Source: Streptomyces sp. TLI_146 (GTDB lineage: Bacteria; Actinomycetota; Actinomycetes; Streptomycetales; Streptomycetaceae). From it: a stretch of 64,000 nucleotides of DNA. The translations under genes and the position numbers were made by a program. The stretch covers positions 5,456,001 to 5,520,000 of the forward strand of contig NZ_PJMX01000001.1 in NCBI RefSeq assembly GCF_002846415.1, given 5' to 3'. Positions 58,023 to 64,000 of this stretch are shown here, piece by piece (positions within the stretch are counted from its first letter, which is position 1; each line of letters begins with the position of its first letter). The notes under the pieces were generated by a model. That model was not told where the DNA came from. It searched no databases and saw nothing but the letters and a program-made list of their open reading frames with translations.

Positions 58023-58087
58023 GCGTGGCGCGGGGCGCGGGTGAACGCCCGCGCGCCCCGGCGCGTACACCCGTACGTAAAACAGAA

Positions 58088-58127
58088 CGGCGCCCGTCCT
58101 CTCCCCCGTGGGACGACGGGCGCCGTC
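58088..58127 (+). terminator. Terminator after the folD operon
   Basis: Twelve perfect pairs, ACGGCGCCCGTC (58088-58099) and GACGGGCGCCGT (58116-58127), with an internal GTCC/GGAC pairing. The rest of the 359-bp gap to 58382 shows no gene. Confidence 0.82.
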
Positions 58128-58381
58128 TGTCCCCCGTGGACGTAAGAGTCATGGACGCGCCAAGGTCGCTACAAGGGAAACCGGAGGCCTGTGGCGCGGA
58201 GGTGACCGTTCCGCAACTGTGTGTGCGTCGGGCAACAGCCGGCCCCGGCCGACGGGGGCCTTGGTGACGGCACCCCCCGCCGATGGGAGGATGGGGGCGG
58301 AACAGGGGCCAAGGGTGTGTTGGGGGCGGCACCGGTCTCGGGGGCACATCGGGCACGTATGGGGGGACAAGGGGGAAGCAC

Positions 58382-59395
58382 ATGCCTCGCTGGAAGGCGC
58401 TGCCGGAGGAACTCGACCCGCAGGTGAGGGAGTTCGCGAGCCAGCTGCGCAGGCTGGTCGACCGCAGCGGACTGAGCCTGGCGGCGGTCGCCGACCGCAC
58501 CGGGTACAGCAAGACATCGTGGGAGCGCTATCTGGGCGGGCGGCTGCTCGCGCCCAAGGGCGCGATCGTCGCGCTCGCCGAGGTCACCGGCACCAATCCC
58601 ATCCATCTGACCACCATGTGGGAGCTCGCGGAGCGCGCCTGGAGCCGCGCCGAGATGCGCCACGACCTGACGATGGAGCAGATCCGGATATCCCAGGCGC
58701 GGGCGGCGCTCGGCGAGTTCGGCCCGGCCCCCGGGGGCGGCGGGCCGCAGACCCCGGTGGCCCAGCGCGCCGCCGAGCCGCTGCCGGCCGCGCCCCGGCC
58801 GTCCGGGCTCGGTGTCCCCATGGCCGAGCCGGGCGCGGGCCGACGCGTGCCGCCGCAGGGCCCGGACCGGGGTCCGGGCGGCGGGGGCGGCCCCGGGACC
58901 GGCGGGCGGCGCAGACTGATGATGTTCGTGGCGGGCGTCGTCGGCGCCCTGCTCGTCATCGCCGCGGCCGTGCTGCTCACCGATCTGGGTGGCGGCGACG
59001 ACACGGCGGCCCCGAAGCCGTCGGTCACCCCCACCACCTCCGCGCCCTCGCTGCCCGCGGGCGTGAAGTGCGTACGCGACAGCTGCACCGGCCAGGACCC
59101 GGAAGTGATGGGGTGCGGCGGCGCGTTCGCCAAGACCGTGTCGTCCGCGAAGATCGGCGCCGCGCTGGTCCAGGTCCGCTACAGCCAGACCTGCCAGGCC
59201 GCCTGGGCCCGCATCCAGCAGGCCGCGCCCGGCGACAAGGTGACGATCGGCGCGGGCACCACGGCGGGCGGGTCCGGGACGGTGGACGCGGACAAGGAGG
59301 CGTACACCAAGATGCTCGCGGTGGACGGCCCGGAGTCGGCGAAGGCGTGCGCCACGCTCGTCTCCGGCAAGAAGGGCTGCACCGTACGGCAGTGA
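58382..59395 (+). CDS. XRE-type DNA-binding protein with membrane helix and DUF2690 ectodomain
   Basis: Start at ATG 58382 with AAGGGGGAAG upstream. The 337-residue protein has an XRE helix-turn-helix (about 15-75; LSLAAVADRTGYSKTSWERYLGG), a helical linker, a Gly/Pro-rich stretch, one membrane helix (179-200) and an external DUF2690 domain with paired cysteines (CVRDSCTGQDP, MGCGGAF, VRYSQTCQAAWARI). This is a one-component transmembrane layout in which an outside signal could act on a cytoplasmic DNA-binding domain. Targets unknown. Confidence 0.87.
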   Translation: MPRWKALPEELDPQVREFASQLRRLVDRSGLSLAAVADRTGYSKTSWERYLGGRLLAPKGAIVALAEVTGTNPIHLTTMWELAERAWSRAEMRHDLTMEQIRISQARAALGEFGPAPGGGGPQTPVAQRAAEPLPAAPRPSGLGVPMAEPGAGRRVPPQGPDRGPGGGGGPGTGGRRRLMMFVAGVVGALLVIAAAVLLTDLGGGDDTAAPKPSVTPTTSAPSLPAGVKCVRDSCTGQDPEVMGCGGAFAKTVSSAKIGAALVQVRYSQTCQAAWARIQQAAPGDKVTIGAGTTAGGSGTVDADKEAYTKMLAVDGPESAKACATLVSGKKGCTVRQ

Positions 59396-59476
59396 CCCGG
59401 CCGGAGGACGGGGTGAGGCGTCCCACAGGGGGGTGGGGGTTCGAGGTGGCCGGGGTCGGATAGCCTGACCGCTGGA

Positions 59477-59560
59477 TATCTCTTCACGTCAAGATTCAGT
59501 TCGGGTTCCCCCCTGGTGAGCCCGGGGGAGCGCCGAGCCGGACCTTGACGTGAAGAGATA
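59477..59560. repeat. 17-bp perfect inverted repeat upstream of mdh
   Basis: TATCTCTTCACGTCAAG (59477-59493) and its complement (59544-59560) flank 50 bases that can form a second stem (TTCCCCCC/GGGGGA). The right arm contains TTGACG (59545-59550), which with TAGGGG (59569-59574) at 18-base spacing makes a likely mdh promoter. The repeat could be a paired operator, or an RNA hairpin if transcribed from upstream. Confidence 0.8.
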
Positions 59561-59612
59561 GCCGGAACTAGGGGCCACCCCCCACCACCTGCTGTTCTAA
59601 ACGGAGATCGCC

Positions 59613-60602
59613 ATGACCCGCACTCCCGTGAATGTCACCGTCACCGGCGCGGCCGGACAGATCGGCTACGCGCTGCTCTTCCGTATCGCCTCCGGTCACC
59701 TGCTCGGCGCGGATGTGCCGGTCAACCTCCGTCTCCTGGAGATCCCGCAGGGCCTGAAGGCCGCCGAGGGCACCGCCATGGAGCTCGACGACTGCGCCTT
59801 CCCGCTGCTGCGCGGCATCGAGATCACCGACGACGCCAACAAGGCGTTCGACGGCGCCAACGTCGCCCTCCTGGTCGGCGCCCGCCCGCGCACCGCCGGC
59901 ATGGAGCGCGGCGACCTGCTCTCCGCCAACGGCGGCATCTTCAAGCCGCAGGGCAAGGCCATCAACGACAACGCGGCGGACGACATCAAGGTCCTCGTCG
60001 TCGGCAACCCGGCCAACACCAACGCGCTCATCGCGCAGGCGGCGGCCCCGGACGTCCCGGCCGAGCGCTTCACCGCGATGACCCGCCTCGACCACAACCG
60101 GGCGATCTCGCAGCTCGCGAAGAAGACCGGCGCGGCCGTCTCGGACATCAAGCGTCTGACGATCTGGGGCAACCACTCGGCCACCCAGTACCCGGACGTC
60201 TTCCACGCCGAGGTCGCCGGCAAGAACGCCGCCGAGCTCGTCAACGACGAGGCGTGGCTGGCCGACACCTTCATCCCGACCGTCGCCAAGCGCGGCGCCG
60301 CGATCATCGAGGCCCGTGGCGCGTCCTCGGCCGCCTCCGCCGCCAACGCCGCCATCGACCACGTGTACACGTGGGTCAACGGCACCGCCGAGGGCGACTG
60401 GACCTCCATGGGCATCCCGTCGGACGGCTCCTACGGCGTCCCCGAGGGCCTCATCTCCTCCTTCCCGGTCACGGTCAAGGACGGCAAGTACGAGATCGTC
60501 CAGGGCCTGGAGATCAACGACTTCTCCCGCGCCCGCATCGACGCGTCGGTGCAGGAGCTCAAGGAAGAGCGCGACGCGGTCCGCGAGCTCGGCCTCATCT
60601 GA
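59613..60602 (+). CDS. mdh: Malate dehydrogenase
   Basis: Oxidises malate to oxaloacetate with NAD+ in the TCA cycle. The 329-residue protein is of the long MDH type: VTGAAGQIGYALLFRIA nucleotide fold, substrate arginines in RPRTAGMERGDLL, GNPANTN, the Asp-Arg pair in MTRLDHNRA and the catalytic His in IWGNHSATQYPD. GGAG precedes the ATG. The final 41 bases and beyond are duplicated 128 bp downstream. An inverted repeat overlaps the promoter. Confidence 0.98.
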   Translation: MTRTPVNVTVTGAAGQIGYALLFRIASGHLLGADVPVNLRLLEIPQGLKAAEGTAMELDDCAFPLLRGIEITDDANKAFDGANVALLVGARPRTAGMERGDLLSANGGIFKPQGKAINDNAADDIKVLVVGNPANTNALIAQAAAPDVPAERFTAMTRLDHNRAISQLAKKTGAAVSDIKRLTIWGNHSATQYPDVFHAEVAGKNAAELVNDEAWLADTFIPTVAKRGAAIIEARGASSAASAANAAIDHVYTWVNGTAEGDWTSMGIPSDGSYGVPEGLISSFPVTVKDGKYEIVQGLEINDFSRARIDASVQELKEERDAVRELGLI

Positions 60603-60696
60603 GCCCGGCACGTGCCGGCCGGAGGCCGGCCGACCCCACGAAGCCTGTGAGGCCCCCCGGGGCCGAGCAGTGCGAGCGGGGTCATCAAGGATCGGC

Positions 60697-60737
60697 GCGC
60701 GACGCGGTCCGCGAGCTCGGCCTCATCTGAGCCCGGC
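60697..60737 (+). repeat. Perfect 41-bp copy of the mdh 3' end
   Basis: Bases 60569-60609, covering the last mdh codons (RDAVRELGLI), the stop and seven bases beyond, recur without mismatch at 60697-60737. The spacer contains an imperfect GC-rich stem. The terminator lies after the second copy. Confidence 0.95.
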
Positions 60738-60769
60738 CATCCAGTAACTCCGAGCCTCGGCTCACCCAT

Positions 60770-60811
60770 CACCCCCGGCAGCCCCACCAGGCCGCCGGGG
60801 GTGGTCTTTTT
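60770..60811 (+). terminator. mdh terminator
   Basis: Ten perfect pairs, CACCCCCGGC/GCCGGGGGTG (60770-60779 with 60794-60803), followed by GTCTTTTT: a classic intrinsic terminator with a T tract, unusual in this window. Confidence 0.9.
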
Positions 60812-60907
60812 GGCGTACGACACGGAGGGTGCGCCTCCTCTACGCTGTGGCCTCCGTCACAGGCAACTCGCCTGTGCGCGTGGGGAGTTCGCTCATCGGG
60901 GGGACCG

Positions 60908-62602
60908 TTGACGCAGACCTACCTGCCGCAGCAGCCGGGCCCTCCCGGGCCCGACGGCCGGGCCGGTCCGAGGGCGCCCGGCGCGAGCGAGGCCACCCGG
61001 CTGCTGTGCGCCGGCACGTACCAGGACGCGGCCTTCCGTGACGCCGTCATCGACGAGCTGTACGTCCACGAGGAGCGCATCGCCGCCCCCTCGCTCGGCA
61101 TCGACGCGGCGCGCGTGCTCGCGCACGCCCTGCGCGCCCGGCGCCTGGAACTCGGCTGGTCCGCCGCCATCGTGCTGCTGTGGATCGTGGCGGTGCCGCT
61201 CACCCGGTGGATGATCTTCTACTACCTGCCCGCGTTCCAGCTCCTCACCCTCGCCTCGACGGTCAGGAGGGCGGGCACGCGGACCACCTGGATCCGCCGG
61301 GCGGCATCCTGGTGCCTGCGCATCGGCGGGTGGGCGTTCTTCGTCTGGGTCATGTGGGTGCTCCTGGTGCCCGCCGTGCGGGGCGGCGCGCCGGACCTGG
61401 CCGGGGTCCCGGAACCGGTCGGCGAACACGCGGCGGGCGCGGGCCGCATCGAGGCATGGGTCACCCTGGTGATGCCGCTGATCCTCGCGTGGGCCGTCGG
61501 CATGCGGCACGGCCAGCTCACCAAGGCGCTCACCGAGGACCTCTCGCGGTCCCGTTTCGGGGAGGCGGCCGCCGATCCGGCGGAGGCGGACGAGGGGTTC
61601 CGCTTCCAGCGGCTCTCCCGGCGCATCCGGGCCGAGCAGCACGCGCCGCTGGTGCTCTACCACGTGAGTTCGCCGTTCTGCGGGGCCGGAGCCCCGTACG
61701 AGCCGTGGTCCCTCTCGGTCGAACTGCGGCCGGGCAAGGACCGGGAGCCGGACCCGCTCGACAACAGCGCGATCCTGCGCCGGATCGTCCCGCTACTGGA
61801 GGCGCTGCGCGTGCCCTCCCCGCACGGCTCGCCGGAGCTGGCGGCGGCGGTCCGGGACCGGCTGCGCGACCTGGAGCTCGACGAGATCGTGTTCCTGCCG
61901 GTGGAGGGCCTGCCGTCGCGCGCCGACGCGCCGTACACCCGGCAGGCGTTCGCGGACCACCGCGCCCGCGCGATCGAGGAGGGCGGCGAGACCCGCCGCC
62001 ACTTCCTGCGGATCCGGGTCGGGGGCTGGGGCGAGGGGATCGTCACCACCGTCTACGTACGCGTCCACACCCAGGGCGGCATGCTGATGCTGGAGGTCGC
62101 CCCGCATGTGCTGCGGCCGGTCAAGCGGGCGTACGAGGACGCCGACCGGGTCGCCCTGCGCTACCGCCGCAACAGCCGCTTCGGCAAGGCCGCCTGGGCG
62201 CTCGCCCACACCCCGGGCGCCGGATCGCAGGCGCTGGTGACGCTGGGGCACGGGATCGCCGCGCTGTGGCGCCTGGCCACCGGCGGCTACGGCAGGGCGC
62301 TGCCGGAGGGGCCCAGCAGAGCGGTGCGCGAGCTCGGCGCCGAGACCGACGCCTCGCTCTTCCAGGAGATGGACGTCAGCCGCTATCTGAAGTCGATCCA
62401 GGACCGGGTGGCCAACGGCGTGCGGCTCGCGCTCCAGGAGGCGGGCTGGGAGACGGACGAGTTCGTCCAGAAGATCGTCAACGTCGCCGAGGGGGCGACG
62501 TTCATCGAGACCGCCAAGGGTGCCATCGCGATCGGCAACCGCAACACGGTGATCAATCGAACGGACAGCGCGAGAACGGGAGACGGACGTGGCAACGGAT
62601 GA
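60908..62602 (+). CDS. Membrane protein with amyloid-signalling-like motif at its C-terminus
   Basis: The start appears to be the TTG at 60908, just after a GGGGGGA run; no better start is seen. The 564-residue protein has membrane helices near 83-115, 137-157 and 184-200, a large cytoplasmic region (about 230-510) of unrecognised fold, and a C-terminal IAIGNRNTVIN (540-550). The next protein carries MAIGDHNTVTN near its N-terminus. Shared short motifs of this kind at adjoining ends of neighbouring genes are the pattern of bacterial amyloid signalling pairs. The genes overlap by 14 bases. Confidence 0.75.
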   Translation: MTQTYLPQQPGPPGPDGRAGPRAPGASEATRLLCAGTYQDAAFRDAVIDELYVHEERIAAPSLGIDAARVLAHALRARRLELGWSAAIVLLWIVAVPLTRWMIFYYLPAFQLLTLASTVRRAGTRTTWIRRAASWCLRIGGWAFFVWVMWVLLVPAVRGGAPDLAGVPEPVGEHAAGAGRIEAWVTLVMPLILAWAVGMRHGQLTKALTEDLSRSRFGEAAADPAEADEGFRFQRLSRRIRAEQHAPLVLYHVSSPFCGAGAPYEPWSLSVELRPGKDREPDPLDNSAILRRIVPLLEALRVPSPHGSPELAAAVRDRLRDLELDEIVFLPVEGLPSRADAPYTRQAFADHRARAIEEGGETRRHFLRIRVGGWGEGIVTTVYVRVHTQGGMLMLEVAPHVLRPVKRAYEDADRVALRYRRNSRFGKAAWALAHTPGAGSQALVTLGHGIAALWRLATGGYGRALPEGPSRAVRELGAETDASLFQEMDVSRYLKSIQDRVANGVRLALQEAGWETDEFVQKIVNVAEGATFIETAKGAIAIGNRNTVINRTDSARTGDGRGNG

Positions 62603-62966
62603 CGGGCAGGACAAGCGGCCCGGCGGGATCAGCATCGGCAGTGTGGTGGGCGCGATGGCCATCGGCGACCACAACACCGTGACCAACCATCAGGGCGGCG
62701 CGCCGGACGACCCCGTACAGGCAGAACTCCTCGAAGCGATAAGGGAGTTGCGCACCGACCTCGCCCGGGTCGTCGCGGGCGAGCGCACCCGGGCGCTGGA
62801 CGGCGCGGCGGCCGACGCGGAGGCCGAGATCGCCTCGGCGGGCGCGGCGAGCCCGGGGCGGCTGGCCCGGCTGCGCCAGGCGCTCGCCGACGCGGAGGGT
62901 TTCACGGGCGTCCTCGCCTCGGCGGCCGCCGTCGGCCGGACGGTCGCCACGCTCCTGGGCGGCTGA
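62589..62966 (+). CDS. Small protein with amyloid-signalling-like N-terminal motif
   Basis: A 125-residue protein starting at GTG 62589, inside the end of the preceding gene. The N-terminus GGISIGSVVGAMAIGDHNTVTN (split for reading: GGISIGSVVG, AMAIGDHNTVTN) resembles the Gly/Asn/Val beta-arch motifs of bacterial amyloid signalling sequences. A helical segment (about 42-125) follows, ending GRTVATLLGG. It may belong to the family named DUF5955, of which I am not certain. Overlap and shared motif suggest it works with the upstream membrane protein. Confidence 0.72.
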   Translation: MATDDGQDKRPGGISIGSVVGAMAIGDHNTVTNHQGGAPDDPVQAELLEAIRELRTDLARVVAGERTRALDGAAADAEAEIASAGAASPGRLARLRQALADAEGFTGVLASAAAVGRTVATLLGG

Positions 62967-62969
62967 GCC

Positions 62970-63983
62970 ATGAGCGCACGAAGCGGTGGGGGCGCCCACT
63001 GGAACGACGAGACGCAGAGCTGGGAACAGGACGAGCCGCCGCCGCGCCGGGGCGCCGGGGCGGCTCCCCGGCCACCGGATCGGCCCGCGGGCCCACCCCC
63101 GTCGCCGCCGATGTTCGGGCCGCCGCCGGAACCGCCGTACGTCGCGCCGCCCTGGCTGAGCCCGGCGTCCGGGCCGCCGCCGGGGGCGTACCACGACGCG
63201 GAGACCCAGGGGGCGTACGAGCTGCCGCGCGATCCGGCGCACCCGCCCCCGTACGCGCCGCCGGTGGACCCGGGGCGGCGCAGACAGCGGGCGATCGTGG
63301 CGGCGGTCGCGACCGCCGTCCTCGCGGGCGGGCTGGCGGGCGGCTGGCTGATGTGGGGCCGGGACGACGGGAGCGGGGGAACGGCGCGCGCCTCCTCCTC
63401 CGCGTCGGTGCCGGGGAGCGACTCCGGGACACCGACGGACAGCGCGACGGACACGGCCACGGACACGCCCACCGGGACGCCCTCCGAGACGCCCACGGAG
63501 ACGCCCACCGACAGCGGGTCGCCCGATACGAGCACCGCAGCCGTGCCCGACGGCTTCCGCCGGGTGGAGGATCCCCTCGGCTGGAGCGTCGCCGTACCGG
63601 CCACCTGGACCCGCACCGAGGAGCGCAGCAGCGCCCTCTACCGCTCGCCCGACCAGCGGTATCTGCTCCAGATGTTCCGCCTCACCGAACCCGGCATCAC
63701 CCCGTACGAGGCCCTGCGCATCACTTCGCACAACCTCGCCTTCAACCGCGGGTACGACGAGATCTCGCTGCGCCGGATGACCGAGGTGACCACCACGGAC
63801 GCGGCCGAGCTGGTCTACGCGTACAACCGCACCGTCCAGACCGACCGCATCCAGGGCATCGCCCGCTCTTTCGTCGCCGCGAACGGGGTGCCGTACACCG
63901 TGCTCGTGTACGGCCCCGACGAGGACTGGCCCGCCCAGCTCGGCGTCCTGAACAAGGTGCTCGGCACGTTCACGCCGAACTGA
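62970..63983 (+). CDS. Single-pass membrane protein with kinase-array-type ectodomain
   Basis: A 337-residue protein that begins three bases after the upstream stop. It has a Pro-rich cytoplasmic region (1-108), a membrane helix (about 110-128), a Ser/Thr-rich linker of TPTxx repeats and an external domain (about 190-337) starting VPDGFRRVEDPLGWSVAVPATW. That start and the overall pattern match the ectodomains of the Ser/Thr kinases at 2-10351, but there is no kinase domain. It may bind the same external ligand or act as a receptor for the two upstream genes. Confidence 0.82.
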   Translation: MSARSGGGAHWNDETQSWEQDEPPPRRGAGAAPRPPDRPAGPPPSPPMFGPPPEPPYVAPPWLSPASGPPPGAYHDAETQGAYELPRDPAHPPPYAPPVDPGRRRQRAIVAAVATAVLAGGLAGGWLMWGRDDGSGGTARASSSASVPGSDSGTPTDSATDTATDTPTGTPSETPTETPTDSGSPDTSTAAVPDGFRRVEDPLGWSVAVPATWTRTEERSSALYRSPDQRYLLQMFRLTEPGITPYEALRITSHNLAFNRGYDEISLRRMTEVTTTDAAELVYAYNRTVQTDRIQGIARSFVAANGVPYTVLVYGPDEDWPAQLGVLNKVLGTFTPN

Positions 63984-64000
63984 GAGGGGGTTCGGGCTCA

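Overview
The window is chromosomal DNA from a Streptomyces or close relative. It has very high GC with G/C at third codon positions, many GTG and a few TTG starts, rare TTA codons, and proline/glycine-rich linkers. From memory the gene order resembles the core-chromosome stretch of S. coelicolor from the kinase array near SCO4775 to mdh near SCO4827; this was not checked against a database. No phage, integrase, IS element, CRISPR array, rRNA or tRNA was seen.

Layout. 1-10.4 kb: five tandem genes for membrane-anchored PknB-type Ser/Thr kinases with related extracytoplasmic domains; the second is a pseudokinase with a domain-splitting insertion and a TTA codon. 10.5-14 kb: a semialdehyde dehydrogenase and a ChoD-like GMC oxidoreductase, then about 760 bp of non-coding DNA full of perfect inverted repeats. 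14.7-17.8 kb: chorismate mutase behind an apparent Phe/Tyr leader peptide and attenuator, divergent guaA, and a class II aldolase-like gene. 18-23.6 kb: membrane proteins, DoxX, and a PspC locus (PspC membrane protein divergent from a PspC-histidine kinase/LuxR-type regulator pair). 23.7-27.5 kb: a three-gene set built around a WXG100-like protein. 27.7-37 kb: cell-envelope genes (Ag85-like esterase, two NlpC/P60 hydrolases, an M23 peptidase, a frameshifted lipase) and the helicase gene pcrA.

37.4-46.1 kb: icmB, a cluster of the common Streptomyces intergenic repeat, then a YehL/M/P/Q-like module (MoxR AAA+ ATPase, DUF5682, VWA; divergently SWIM, a pentapeptide-repeat micro-ORF and DUF5691). 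The two arms share a 127-bp control region in which a 13-bp perfect inverted repeat places a RecA-independent (PafBC-type) DNA-damage promoter in each direction. pcrA has a weaker match. 46.4-64 kb: central metabolism (sucCD, purN-purH, folD, mdh) interleaved with membrane proteins: a sigma-like protein with a C-terminal membrane anchor, a DUF6350 protein, a DUF3017 protein and an XRE-TM-DUF2690 protein. The end holds three adjacent genes: two share an amyloid-signalling-like motif (C-terminus of one, N-terminus of the next), and the third has the same type of ectodomain as the kinases at the start.

The strongest leads are the DNA-damage promoter pair on the YehLMPQ-like module, the chorismate mutase attenuator, the motif-sharing gene pair near 62.5 kb, the structured non-coding stretch at 14.1-14.65 kb, and the duplicated 3' gene ends downstream of the VWA gene and mdh.
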